Counted from the first letter of the stretch, positions 40,795 through 49,613 are shown. The stretch: 64,000 nucleotides of DNA from Ramlibacter monticola (GCF_016722785.1 NZ_JAEQNE010000009.1:124001-188000), one strand, 5' to 3'. Notes: generated by a model not told the origin, from the sequence alone. Program-made: numbers and translations.

Positions 40795-41421
40795 ATGCAA
40801 CCTGCCGCCGATGCCACCGTCTTCATCGTCGACGACGACGCCGGCGTGCGCGAGGCGCTGGCCTGGCTGCTGCGTTCGCGGCGGCTGCTGTCGTCCAGCT
40901 TCGGCAGCGCCGAGGAGTTCGAGACCATGCTGCAGGGCGGCTTCCAGCCCGGACAGCCCTGCTGCCTGCTGCTGGACGTGCGCATGCCCGGCATGAGCGG
41001 CCTGGCGCTGTTCGAGAAGCTGGTCGAGCGCCAGCTGCAGCAGGTGATGCCGGTGATCTTCCTGACCGGCCACGCGGATGTGCCGACGGCGGTCGACATG
41101 GTCAAGCGCGGCGCCTTCGATTTCTGCGAGAAGCCCTTTTCCGACAACGCGCTGGTGGACCGGATCGAGGAGGCCCTGCGCCGCTCCGCCGAGATCCAGG
41201 CCTCGCAGCGGGAGAAGGGCGCGCTGCAGCACCGGCTGGACGACCTGACCGACCGCGAGCGCGACGTGATGCGCCTGGTGGCCAAGGGCCTGCCCAACAA
41301 GCTGATCGCCGACCAGCTCGCCATCAGCGTGCGGACAGTGGAAGTGCACCGGGCGCGCGTGTTCGACAAGATGGAAGTGAAGTCCGCGGTGGAGCTGGCG
41401 AACCTGCTGCGGGATCTTTGA
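40795..41421 (+). CDS. FixJ/LuxR family response regulator
   Basis: A 208-residue protein. The receiver domain (1-120) has the acidic VFIVDDDAGVREA, phospho-acceptor Asp61 in LLLDVRMPG, Thr in FLTGHADVP and Lys in FCEKPF. The C-terminal LuxR-type helix-turn-helix is LTDRERDVMRLVAKGLPNKL...ISVRTVEVHRARVFDKM. It forms a pair with the kinase upstream, probably in one transcript. It should bind DNA as a phosphorylated dimer; the target genes cannot be told. The nearest downstream feature is a long palindromic element, not a gene it would obviously control. Confidence 0.92.
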   Translation: MQPAADATVFIVDDDAGVREALAWLLRSRRLLSSSFGSAEEFETMLQGGFQPGQPCCLLLDVRMPGMSGLALFEKLVERQLQQVMPVIFLTGHADVPTAVDMVKRGAFDFCEKPFSDNALVDRIEEALRRSAEIQASQREKGALQHRLDDLTDRERDVMRLVAKGLPNKLIADQLAISVRTVEVHRARVFDKMEVKSAVELANLLRDL

Positions 41422-41430
41422 GGGGACTTC

Positions 41431-41550
41431 AAACCAAATACCGAACGCAGAGAGCGCGAAGGTACGCAAAGGACGCAGAAAACATCCTTTAAAGGTCTTT
41501 TCTGCGTCCTTTGCGTACCTTCGCGCCCTCTGCGTTCGGCTGTTGGGTTT
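41431..41550. repeat. Long palindromic intergenic element A
   Basis: Two 42-nt arms (41441-41482 and 41498-41539) are complementary except for one position, with a 15-nt loop containing CCTTTAAAGG. The arms contain repeated short units (ACGCAGAG, GTACGCAAAGG, ACGCAGAAAA) at roughly 10-bp steps. Flanking AAACC and GGTTT extend the symmetry. Element B (42835-42956) has almost the same sequence. Similar palindromes occur between genes of many proteobacteria to my knowledge; they resemble MITEs without a transposase. Confidence 0.85.
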
Positions 41551-41557
41551 TTCGAGC

Positions 41558-41683
41558 CTAGGATGCGTCCCGATCGGCGTCCCGCGGCGGTTCCCCGCCC
41601 TTGCGGCCGGAGAACATCGTCCACCAGACGATGGCCACGAGCAGCACCAGCGCGGCGAGCGCTTCCAGCAGAATCAACAACAT
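41558..41683 (-). CDS. Small single-span membrane protein
   Basis: A 41-residue protein that I do not recognise by name: one hydrophobic helix (LLILLEALAALVLLVAIVWW) followed by a charged tail (SGRKGGEPPRDADRDAS). AGGAC lies about 7 nt upstream. Its ATG shares two bases with the ATG of the divergent mltA gene (CATG, 41681-41684). The clean helix-plus-charged-tail composition and position next to mltA make a real gene likely. A role in the envelope can only be guessed. Confidence 0.5.
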   Translation of the reverse strand: MLLILLEALAALVLLVAIVWWTMFSGRKGGEPPRDADRDAS

Positions 41684-42827
41684 GGTCCGGGTCCTGATAT
41701 CTGCCGGCATTCTAGGAATGCTGGCCGCCTGCACTTCGGTGCCGCTGCCGCGCGTCCAGCCGCCAGCGTCGCCGCCGCAGGCTGCCCCCGCCGTGGCGCC
41801 CCCCGCCGCGGCGCCCGAGGACGGCGTGGCGCCACCGCCGGCGGTGCGCGGCAAGGCGCGCTGGGTGCCGGCGCGCTGGTCCGAGCTGCCCGGCGTCGCC
41901 GACGACGCCCTGCACGAGGCGTGGAACGCCTGGATCCGCAGCTGCGAACGGCCTCTGCCGCCGCACGCCGCCTTGTGCCCCGACGTGCGCCGGCTGTCGA
42001 TCGCGAACGCCGACGAACAGCGCGCCTGGCTGCAGCAGCGGCTGCAGCCCTACCGGATCGAGCCGCTGCAGGCCGCCGAATCCCTGCTCACCGGCTACTA
42101 CGAGCCGATGCTGGACGCGTCGCGCCTGCCCACGGCGGCGCAGCAGGTGCCGCTGTTCCGTCCGCCCGCGGACCTGGCCACCCGGCGCCCCTGGTACACG
42201 CGGCAGGAGATCGACACGCTGCCGCAGGCGCGCGCGGGCCTGCGCGGGCGCGAGATCGCCTACGTGGCCGATCCGCTCGACGCGCTGGCGCTGCAGATCC
42301 AGGGCTCGGGGCGGCTGCGGATCGCCGAGCCCGATGGGCGGGTGAGCGTGGTGCGGGTCGCGTTCGCCGGCACCAACGAGCAGCCCTATCGCAGCGTCGG
42401 TGGCTGGCTGCTGCAGCAGGGTGCGCTGCGCGACGCCTCCTGGCCCGGGATCAAGGCCTGGGCGCGCGCCAACCCCCAGCGGCTGCAGGAGATGCTGTGG
42501 AGCAATCCGCGCGTGGTGTTCTTCCGCGAGGGGCCGCTGACGGACCTCGACGCGGCGTTCGGTCCGCGGGGCGCGCAGGGCGTGCCGCTGACGCCCGGCC
42601 GATCGATCGCGATCGAGAAGGACAGCGTGCCGTACGGAACGCCGATGTGGCTGTCTTCGCCGGGGCCGGTGCTGTCGCTGAACCGGCTGGTCTTCGCGCA
42701 GGACACGGGCAGCGCCATCGTCGGCGCCGTGCGCGCCGACTACTTCACGGGCTGGGGCGCGGAAGCGGGCGAGGTGGCCGGCCGCCTGAAGCAGCCGCTC
42801 GCCTTGTGGGTGCTTTGGCCTCGCTGA
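41682..42827 (+). CDS. mltA: Membrane-bound lytic murein transglycosylase A
   Basis: A 381-residue lipoprotein (lipobox MLAAC, Cys17) with a proline/alanine-rich linker (about 20-60) and the MltA double-psi barrel: LLTGYYEPMLDASRLP, DALALQIQGSGRLRI and AFAGTNEQPYRSVGGWLL, plus the 3D domain near the end (RLVFAQDTGSAIVGAVRADYF with its aspartates). It cleaves peptidoglycan glycan strands to 1,6-anhydromuropeptides during growth and recycling at the outer membrane. No clear ribosome-binding site precedes the ATG, which overlaps the start of the small minus-strand gene. Palindromic elements lie on both sides of this pair. Confidence 0.93.
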   Translation: MVRVLISAGILGMLAACTSVPLPRVQPPASPPQAAPAVAPPAAAPEDGVAPPPAVRGKARWVPARWSELPGVADDALHEAWNAWIRSCERPLPPHAALCPDVRRLSIANADEQRAWLQQRLQPYRIEPLQAAESLLTGYYEPMLDASRLPTAAQQVPLFRPPADLATRRPWYTRQEIDTLPQARAGLRGREIAYVADPLDALALQIQGSGRLRIAEPDGRVSVVRVAFAGTNEQPYRSVGGWLLQQGALRDASWPGIKAWARANPQRLQEMLWSNPRVVFFREGPLTDLDAAFGPRGAQGVPLTPGRSIAIEKDSVPYGTPMWLSSPGPVLSLNRLVFAQDTGSAIVGAVRADYFTGWGAEAGEVAGRLKQPLALWVLWPR

Positions 42828-42834
42828 GATTCCC

Positions 42835-42956
42835 AAACCAAACAGCCGAACGCAGAGGCCGCAGAGAAGCGCAAAGGACGCAGAAAATACCTTTGAAGGA
42901 TGTTTTCTGCGTCCTTTGCGTACCTTTGCGCCCTCTGCGTTCGGCTGTCAGGTTTT
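42835..42956. repeat. Long palindromic intergenic element B
   Basis: The right arm (TTTTCTGCGTCCTTTGCGTACC onward to the TTCGGCTGTCAGG end, 42903-42952) is nearly the same as that of element A. The left arm (42841-42886) is imperfect, so the hairpin has a mismatched middle. The loop again carries a CCTTTGAAGG palindrome. The right end overlaps the 3' end of the Lrp-family gene, whose stop codon (42948-42950) lies inside the element. Confidence 0.8.
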
Positions 42957-43439
42957 CGTTCCCTGCCCCCTCAAATGCCCCAACGGCAAGCTGCTGCTCG
43001 CCTTCACCTCCCCCAGCGAGAAGCTGGTGTGCAGGTCCTTCACGTTGGGCAGGTTGATCAGCACCTCGCGGGCGAGCTGCGAGAAGGCGTCGAGGTCGCG
43101 CGCCACCACCTGCAGCTCGAAGGTCCCGGTGCCGCTGATGTAGTGGCAGGAGACGATCTCCGGGATCCGGCGGATCGCCTCTTCCATCTCCCGGGTCCGC
43201 TCGCCCGTGTTGCGCTCCGCGTCCAGCCGCACGAAGGCCAGCACGCCCAGGCCGATGCGGCGGCGGTCGATCTCGGCGTGGTAGCCCTTGATGAAGCCGG
43301 CTTCCTCCAGCGCCCGCACGCGGCGCCAGCAGGGCGCGGCGGACAGGCCCACGCGCTGCGCCAGTTCGGCGTTGGTCAGGCGCGCGTCGGCCTGCAGCTC
43401 GGCAAGAATATGGATGTCGTAGCGGTCAAGCGTTTCCAT
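42948..43439 (-). CDS. Lrp/AsnC family transcriptional regulator
   Basis: A 163-residue regulator. The N-terminal winged helix-turn-helix is DRYDIHILAELQADARLTNAELAQRVGLS...CWRRVRALEEAGFI. The C-terminal RAM (amino-acid-binding) domain includes IVSCHYISGTGTFELQVVARD. It should form dimers or octamers that respond to an amino acid. It is divergent from the indolepyruvate ferredoxin oxidoreductase gene with 142 bp between them, and probably controls it in response to an aromatic or branched-chain amino acid. The last residues (RGQGTKT) are encoded by palindromic element B. Confidence 0.92.
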   Translation of the reverse strand: METLDRYDIHILAELQADARLTNAELAQRVGLSAAPCWRRVRALEEAGFIKGYHAEIDRRRIGLGVLAFVRLDAERNTGERTREMEEAIRRIPEIVSCHYISGTGTFELQVVARDLDAFSQLAREVLINLPNVKDLHTSFSLGEVKASSSLPLGHLRGQGTKT

Positions 43440-43454
43440 TTTCGCCCGGGTTGA

Positions 43455-43467
43455 GAAAGATTCTTTC
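43455..43467. promoter_or_regulatory. Candidate Lrp-type operator
   Basis: The palindrome GAAAGATTCTTTC (6-bp arms, one central base) lies 16 bp upstream of the regulator start and 115 bp upstream of the oxidoreductase start. It is AT-rich in a GC-rich gap and has the size of Lrp/AsnC half-site pairs. Autoregulation and control of the divergent gene are inferred. Confidence 0.45.
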
Positions 43468-43581
43468 CCATCCTAGCCGTTGGCGGGCATGAAAAGCAAA
43501 GACATATCCGGACTCGGGACATACACTGTGCAGCCGCAGTCAGGCCATGCGCACACTGGCCCCTCAGGAGACAAGCCGAAG

Positions 43582-46500
43582 ATGAACGCACCGCTGCCCG
43601 AACACATTCGCAAGGCGCTGGAAACCGTCACCCTCGACGACAAGTATTCGCTGGACATGGGCCGCGCCTTCATGAGCGGCGTGCAGGCGCTGGTGAAGCT
43701 CCCCATGCTGCAGCGCCAGCGCGACGCGCTGGCGGGCAGGAACGCCGCCGGCTTCATCAGCGGCTACCGCGGCTCGCCGCTTGGCGGCTACGACCAGGCC
43801 CTGTGGAAGGCGCGCAAGTACCTGCAGGCGCAGAACATCGTGTTCCAGCCGGGCGTCAACGAGGAACTGGCCGCGACGGCGCTGTGGGGCACGCAGCAGC
43901 TCGGGTTCGCGCCGCCCGGCTCCAACAAGTTCGACGGCGTCTTCGGCATCTGGTACGGCAAGGGCCCGGGAGTGGACCGCTGCTCCGATGTCTTCAAGCA
44001 CGCCAACATGGCCGGCACCACTCCCTGGGGCGGTGTCATCGCCGTGGCCGGCGACGACCACGTGGCCAAGAGCTCGACGGCGGCGCACCAGAGCGACCAT
44101 ATCTTCAAGGCCTGCGGCCTGCCGGTGTTCTTCCCGGCGACGGTGCAGGAAATCCTCGACATGGGCCTGCACGCCTTCGCCATGAGCCGCTACGCCGGCG
44201 TCTGGTCGGGCATGAAGACGATCCAGGAGATCGTCGAATCCAGTGCCACCGCGGTGATCGACCCCGAGCGGGTGCAGATCCAGTTGCCCACCGACTTCCG
44301 CATGCCGCCCGGCGGCCTGCACATCCGCTGGCCCGACGCGCCGCTGGAGCAGGAGGCGCGCCTGTTCGACTTCAAGTGGTACGCCGCGCTGGCCTACATC
44401 CGGGCCAACCGCCTGAACTACAACGCCGTCGCCACGCCGCACGACCGCTTCGGCATCATGGCCAGCGGAAAGGCCTGGAACGACACGCGCCAGGCGCTGC
44501 TGGACCTGGGCCTCGACGACGACACCTGCCGCCGCCTCGGCATCCGCCTGCACAAGGTGGGCGTGGTCTGGCCGCTGGAGGCGCAGGGCACGCGCGAATT
44601 CGCCGAAGGCCTGCGCGAGATCCTGGTGGTGGAGGAAAAGCGCCAGGTCATCGAGTACCAGGTGAAGGAGGAGCTGTACAACTGGCGCCCCGACGTGCGT
44701 CCCAACGTGGTCGGCAAGTTCGACCAGGACGACGGCTTCTCCGGCGGCGAGTGGTCGGTGGCGAACCCCAACGAGCACACCCTGCTGCGCGCCAACGCCG
44801 ACCTGTCGCCGCACCTGATCGCACGCGCCATCGCCCGGCGGCTGAAGAAGCTGGGGCTGGACGGCGACGTCCAGGCCCGCATCGACGCCCAGCTCGCCCT
44901 GATCGAGGCGAAGGAACGCGCGATGCAGGTGGTGGAGGTGAAGGGCGAGCGCATGCCCTGGTTCTGCTCCGGCTGTCCGCACAACACGTCCACCGTGGTG
45001 CCCGAGGGCTCGCGCGCGATGGCCGGGATCGGCTGCCACTTCATGGCCGTCTGGATGGACCGCGCCACCGTGGGCTTCACCCAGATGGGCGGCGAGGGCG
45101 TGCCGTGGGTCGGCCAGCAGCCCTTCTCCAACGAGAAGCACGTGTTCGCCAACATCGGCGACGGCACCTACTTCCACAGCGGCCTGCTGGCGATCCGGCA
45201 GTCCATCGCGGCCGGCGTGAACATCACCTACAAGGTCCTGTACAACGACGCCGTCGCCATGACCGGCGGCCAGCCGGTGGGCGAGCGCCCCGAGGGCCAC
45301 ACGCCCCTGCAGATCGCGCAAAGCCTCGATGCGGAAGGCGTGAGCCGCCTGGTCGTGGTCACCGACCAGCCGGAGAAGTACCAGGGCGCGAAACTGCCGG
45401 CCGGCGCCACCGTGCACCACCGCGACGAGCTCGATCGCATCCAGCGCGAGCTGCGCGACACCGCCGGCGTCACGGCGATGATCTACGACCAGACCTGCGC
45501 CACCGAGAAGCGGCGCCGTCGCAAGCGCGGCACGATGGTCGATCCGGCCCTGCGCGTGATGATCAACGACCTGGTCTGCGAAGGCTGCGGCGACTGCAGC
45601 GCCAAGTCCAACTGCCTCTCGGTGGAGCCGCTGGAGACCGAGTTCGGCCGCAAGCGCACCATCAACCAGAGCACCTGCAACAAGGACACGAGCTGCCTCA
45701 AGGGCTTCTGCCCCAGCTTCGTGACCGTCGAAGGCGGCAGCCTGAAGCGCAAGGCGAAGAGCCAGTCCGCGCCCTCGCCCTACGAGGGCGGCGAGATCCC
45801 CGAGCCGCAGCTGCCCCGCACGCCGGAGGCCTACGGCATCATCGTCGCCGGCGTCGGCGGCACCGGCGTGATCACCATCGGCCAGCTGCTCGGGATGGCG
45901 GCCCACATGGAAGGCCGCGGCGTCGTCACCCAGGACTCCGCCGGGCTGGCGCAGAAGGGCGGCGCGACCTGGAGCCACGTCCTGATCGGCGACACGCAGG
46001 AGGCGATCCGCACCACCCGCGTGAGCATGGCCGCCGCCGACCTGGTGATCGGCTGCGACCCGATCGTGGCCGCCAGCAAGGAGACCGTGCTGCGCATGCG
46101 CCAGGGCCGCACGCGCGTCGCGCTCAATGGCCATGCCACGCCGACGGCCGCCTTCGTGAAGAACACGGAATGGGCCAATCCTTCGGACGCCTGCGCCGGC
46201 GAGATCGCCAAGGCGGTGGCCCCGCAGGACCTGGCGGCCTTCAACGCCGAGGAGCTGGCGGCCCGGACGATGGGCGACAGCATCTACACCAACCCCATGA
46301 TGCTCGGCTACGCCTGGCAGAAGGGCTGGATCCCGCTGGCGCGCGAGTCGCTGCTGCGGGCCATCGAGCTCAACGAAGTGGCGGTGGAGAACAACAAGGC
46401 CGCCTTCGAATGGGGCCGCCGCGCCGCCCACGACCCGGCCCGCGTCGCCGCGGTGCTGGCCCCCGCCGCCCAGGTGGTCGCGTTCCGCAAGCGCGAGACG

Positions 46501-47148
46501 CTCGACGACCTGGTGGCGCGCCGCGTCGAATTCCTCACCGACTACCAGAACGCCGCCTATGCGGCGCAGTACCGCGAACTGGTGGAGCGGGTGCGCGCGG
46601 CCGAGGCGCCGCTGGGCAAGACGACCCTGGCCGAGACGGTCGCCCGGGGACTGTTCCGCCTGATGGCGTACAAGGACGAATACGAGGTCGCGCGCCTGCA
46701 CGCCGACACCGGCTTCCGCGAGAAGGTGGCGTCGCAGTTCGAAGGCGACTTCAGGATCCACTACCACCTGGCGCCGCCGCTGGTCGCGAAGCGCAACGAG
46801 AAGGGCGAGCTGGTCAAGCGCAAGTTCGGGCCCGGCACCATCCATGTGTTCCGCCTGCTGGCCCGCCTGCGCGGCCTGCGCGGCACGGCACTGGACGTCT
46901 TCGGCCGGACGGAGGAGCGCCGCACCGAGCGGGCCCTGATCGAGGAATACCGCGCCACGGTGCTGGAACTGCTGCAGGGCCTGGAGCCGGGCAAGCATGC
47001 CCTGGCGGTGCAGATCGCCGGCCTGCCGGAGAAGATCCGCGGCTACGGCCACGTCAAGGCGCGCAACCTGGAGCAGGTGCGGCCGCAGTGGCGCGAGCTG
47101 CTGCAGCAGTGGCGGGGGGAGCCCGCCGCGCACAGGCAGGCCGCCTGA
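43582..47148 (+). CDS. Indolepyruvate ferredoxin oxidoreductase, fused alpha-beta type
   Basis: A 1188-residue enzyme joining the IorA and IorB functions. The N-terminal part has GFISGYRGSPLGGYDQALW and AVAGDDHVAKSSTAAHQSDH. The thiamin-diphosphate site is NIGDGTYFHSGLLAIRQS plus LYNDAVAMTGGQPV (about 524-560). Cysteine clusters follow (VCEGCGDCSAKSNC, Cys666 on; NKDTSCLKGFCPS), and a gamma-type domain begins near 752 (GIIVAGVGGTGVITIGQLL). It oxidatively decarboxylates aryl- or branched-chain 2-oxo acids to acyl-CoA in amino-acid breakdown. The ATG at 43582 has AGGAG upstream; earlier starts would add a nonconserved leader. The divergent Lrp regulator fits amino-acid-controlled expression. 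Confidence 0.93.
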   Translation: MNAPLPEHIRKALETVTLDDKYSLDMGRAFMSGVQALVKLPMLQRQRDALAGRNAAGFISGYRGSPLGGYDQALWKARKYLQAQNIVFQPGVNEELAATALWGTQQLGFAPPGSNKFDGVFGIWYGKGPGVDRCSDVFKHANMAGTTPWGGVIAVAGDDHVAKSSTAAHQSDHIFKACGLPVFFPATVQEILDMGLHAFAMSRYAGVWSGMKTIQEIVESSATAVIDPERVQIQLPTDFRMPPGGLHIRWPDAPLEQEARLFDFKWYAALAYIRANRLNYNAVATPHDRFGIMASGKAWNDTRQALLDLGLDDDTCRRLGIRLHKVGVVWPLEAQGTREFAEGLREILVVEEKRQVIEYQVKEELYNWRPDVRPNVVGKFDQDDGFSGGEWSVANPNEHTLLRANADLSPHLIARAIARRLKKLGLDGDVQARIDAQLALIEAKERAMQVVEVKGERMPWFCSGCPHNTSTVVPEGSRAMAGIGCHFMAVWMDRATVGFTQMGGEGVPWVGQQPFSNEKHVFANIGDGTYFHSGLLAIRQSIAAGVNITYKVLYNDAVAMTGGQPVGERPEGHTPLQIAQSLDAEGVSRLVVVTDQPEKYQGAKLPAGATVHHRDELDRIQRELRDTAGVTAMIYDQTCATEKRRRRKRGTMVDPALRVMINDLVCEGCGDCSAKSNCLSVEPLETEFGRKRTINQSTCNKDTSCLKGFCPSFVTVEGGSLKRKAKSQSAPSPYEGGEIPEPQLPRTPEAYGIIVAGVGGTGVITIGQLLGMAAHMEGRGVVTQDSAGLAQKGGATWSHVLIGDTQEAIRTTRVSMAAADLVIGCDPIVAASKETVLRMRQGRTRVALNGHATPTAAFVKNTEWANPSDACAGEIAKAVAPQDLAAFNAEELAARTMGDSIYTNPMMLGYAWQKGWIPLARESLLRAIELNEVAVENNKAAFEWGRRAAHDPARVAAVLAPAAQVVAFRKRETLDDLVARRVEFLTDYQNAAYAAQYRELVERVRAAEAPLGKTTLAETVARGLFRLMAYKDEYEVARLHADTGFREKVASQFEGDFRIHYHLAPPLVAKRNEKGELVKRKFGPGTIHVFRLLARLRGLRGTALDVFGRTEERRTERALIEEYRATVLELLQGLEPGKHALAVQIAGLPEKIRGYGHVKARNLEQVRPQWRELLQQWRGEPAAHRQAA

Positions 47149-47161
47149 CGCCGACTGACGG

Positions 47162-47183
47162 GGTGCGGCCACCAAGCCGCACC
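47162..47183 (+). terminator. Weak hairpin after the oxidoreductase gene
   Basis: GGTGCGGC and GCCGCACC pair around CACCAA, 13 bp after the stop. No T-run follows, so this may be a partial or Rho-assisted end. Confidence 0.35.
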
Positions 47184-47221
47184 GGTGTTGTCGGAACTGG
47201 TCAGTGCCGGAGGGCGCCGCA

Positions 47222-47227
47222 TACAAT
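47222..47227 (+). promoter_or_regulatory. Candidate -10 box of yajC-secD-secF
   Basis: TACAAT in the context GCATACAATGG lies 54 nt before yajC. A -35 box is not obvious at 16-18 bp. It suggests yajC-secDF has its own promoter here instead of being read from tgt, which is usual elsewhere. Confidence 0.4.
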
Positions 47228-47280
47228 GGCCGATTGTGCGGCGGGGTCCCCCTGCCGCCGGCCTTCCAGCTGGAGTCACC

Positions 47281-47610
47281 GTGTTCATTTCTTCCGCCTT
47301 CGCCCAAGGGGCGCCGGCCGCCGCGGGCGGCGACATGTCGTCCTCGTTCATGAGCCTGCTGCCGCTCGTGCTCATGTTCGTCGTCCTCTATTTCGTGATG
47401 ATCCGGCCGCAGATGAAGCGCCAGAAGGAACATCGCGCCATGATCGAGGCGCTGGCCAAGGGCGACGAGGTGGCAACCTCGGGCGGCTTGCTGGGCCGGG
47501 TCACCAAGCTGGGTGACAGCTACCTGGGCGTCGAAGTGGCCCCCGGCGTGGAAGTACAGGTTCAGCGCACGGCCGTCGTGCAGGTCCTGCCCAAGGGCTC
47601 CATCAAGTAA
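47281..47610 (+). CDS. yajC: Preprotein translocase subunit YajC
   Basis: A 109-residue protein with one transmembrane helix (SLLPLVLMFVVLYFVMIRPQ) and a cytoplasmic domain with RPQMKRQKEHRAMIEALAKGDEVATSGG-type sequence, characteristic of YajC. It forms a complex with SecDF and assists SecYEG-dependent protein export. GTG at 47281 is the start; it has GGAG about 8 nt upstream and gives the usual VFISSAFAQ beginning. It is followed by secD after 75 bp. Confidence 0.95.
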   Translation: MFISSAFAQGAPAAAGGDMSSSFMSLLPLVLMFVVLYFVMIRPQMKRQKEHRAMIEALAKGDEVATSGGLLGRVTKLGDSYLGVEVAPGVEVQVQRTAVVQVLPKGSIK

Positions 47611-47685
47611 GTCGGAAGTCCCCCGCCGGGCGTTCAGCCAGGCTGACGCGCCCGCCACCCGACACCCGACGCCCAACGGCCGACC

Positions 47686-49569
47686 ATGAACAGATATCCT
47701 CTCTGGAAATACGCGATCCTCCTGGTCGCGTTGCTGATCGGGGTGCTCTACACCCTGCCCAATTTCTTCGGCGAGGACCCGGCCGTCCAGGTCTCGTCCG
47801 GCCGCAGCAGCATCTCCATCGACCAGACCACCCGCGCCCGCATCGAGCAGGCACTGGGGCAGGCCGGCATCAAGCCGCTGGCCATCGCGGTCGACCCCAA
47901 CTCGGTCAAGGCCCGGTTCGAGAACACCGACATCCAGCTCAAGGCCAAGGATGCGATCCAGCGTTCGCTGAACCCGGACCCGAACGACGCCGGCTACGTG
48001 GTGGCGCTCAACCTGCTGTCCAAGACGCCGCAATGGATGGCGTCCATCAATGCGGCGCCCATGTACCTGGGCCTGGACCTGCGCGGCGGCGTGCACTTCA
48101 TGCTGCAGGTCGACATGCAGGCGGCGCTCACCAAGAAGGCCGAATCCTTCGCGGGCGACCTGCGCAGCATCCTGCGCGAGAAGAACATCCGCCACGCCGG
48201 CATCGAGCGCAGCAGCCAGGCGGTGGTGGTGCGCTTCCGCGACCCCGAGGCGCTGACGGGCGCCCGCAACGTGATCGCCGACCAGTTCCCCGACCTGCTG
48301 GCGGCGGAGAAGGTCGAGGGCGACACCACTGTCATCACGGCGACGATCAAGCCGGAAGCCGCGCGCCGCATCCAGGACCAGGCGCTCAAGCAGAACATGG
48401 TCACCCTGCACAACCGGATCAACGAGCTGGGCGTGGCCGAGCCCGTGATCCAGCAGCAGGGCGTGGACCGCATCGTGGTGCAGCTGCCCGGGGTGCAGGA
48501 CACCTCGCGCGCCAAGGACATCCTGGGCCGCACCGCCACCCTGGAAGTGCGCATGGTGGACGAGAGCACCGAGGGCCGGTCCGCCGAACTCGGCACCGGC
48601 GCGGTGCCCTTCGGCGCCGAGCGCTACATGGACCGCGAAGGCCGCCCGGTGATCGTCCGCAAGCAGGTGATCCTGACCGGCGAGAACCTGACCGACGCCC
48701 AGGCCGGCTTCGACAACCAGACGCAGGAAGCGGCGGTGCACCTGACGCTGGACGCCAAGGGCGCGCGCATCTTCCGCGACGTGACGCGCGAGAACGTCGG
48801 CAAGCGCATGGCCATCCTGCTGTTCGAGAAGGGCAAGGGCGAGGTCGTGACGGCGCCGGTGATCCGCACCGAGATCGGCGGCGGCCGGGTCCAGATCTCC
48901 GGCCGCATGACGACCAAGGAAGCCAACGACGTGGCGCTGCTGCTGCGCGCCGGCTCGCTGGCCGCGCCCATGGAGATCATCGAGGAGATGACCATCGGCC
49001 CCAGCCTGGGCGCCGAGAACATCGCCAAGGGCTTCCACAGCGTGGCCTGGGGTTTCGCGGCCATCTGCGCCTTCATGATCGTCTACTACATGCTGTTCGG
49101 CGTGTTCTCCAGCGTGGCGCTGGGCGTGAACCTGCTGCTGCTGGTGGCGATCCTGTCGATGCTGCAGGCCACCCTGACGCTGCCCGGCATGGCGGCCATG
49201 GCGCTGGCGCTGGGCATGGCCATCGACTCGAACGTGCTGATCAACGAACGGGTGCGTGAAGAATTGCGCAATGGCGCCTCGCCGCAGGCGGCGATCCACG
49301 CCGGCTACGACCGCGCCTGGGCGACCATTCTCGATTCGAACGTCACGACGCTGATCGCGGGCGTGGCGCTGCTGGCCTTCGGCACCGGCCCGGTGCGCGG
49401 CTTCGCGGTGGTCCACTGCATCGGCATCCTGACCTCCATGTTCTCCGCGGTGTTCTTCTCGCGGGGTCTGGTGAACCTCTGGTACGGAAGGCAGAAGAAA
49501 TTGAAGGCGGTCTCCATCGGCACGGTCTGGCGGCCGGGCGCCGATGGCGCTATAACCAAGGCAGAGTAG
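47686..49569 (+). CDS. secD: Protein translocase subunit SecD
   Basis: A 627-residue inner-membrane protein. TM1 is near the start (KYAILLVALLIGVLYTLPNF) and the large periplasmic P1 domain holds APMYLGLDLRGGVHFMLQVD and the conserved LPGVQDTSRAKDILGRTATL. C-terminal TM2-6 include AALALGMAIDSNVLINERV with the proton-relay Asp. It uses proton-motive force to complete protein translocation with SecF. Length is typical (about 615-625). secF begins 44 bp downstream. Confidence 0.97.
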   Translation: MNRYPLWKYAILLVALLIGVLYTLPNFFGEDPAVQVSSGRSSISIDQTTRARIEQALGQAGIKPLAIAVDPNSVKARFENTDIQLKAKDAIQRSLNPDPNDAGYVVALNLLSKTPQWMASINAAPMYLGLDLRGGVHFMLQVDMQAALTKKAESFAGDLRSILREKNIRHAGIERSSQAVVVRFRDPEALTGARNVIADQFPDLLAAEKVEGDTTVITATIKPEAARRIQDQALKQNMVTLHNRINELGVAEPVIQQQGVDRIVVQLPGVQDTSRAKDILGRTATLEVRMVDESTEGRSAELGTGAVPFGAERYMDREGRPVIVRKQVILTGENLTDAQAGFDNQTQEAAVHLTLDAKGARIFRDVTRENVGKRMAILLFEKGKGEVVTAPVIRTEIGGGRVQISGRMTTKEANDVALLLRAGSLAAPMEIIEEMTIGPSLGAENIAKGFHSVAWGFAAICAFMIVYYMLFGVFSSVALGVNLLLLVAILSMLQATLTLPGMAAMALALGMAIDSNVLINERVREELRNGASPQAAIHAGYDRAWATILDSNVTTLIAGVALLAFGTGPVRGFAVVHCIGILTSMFSAVFFSRGLVNLWYGRQKKLKAVSIGTVWRPGADGAITKAE

Positions 49570-49613
49570 GCGTTGCGCCAACGGGCGGCTATCGCCTGCA
49601 TAAGGACAAAGTA

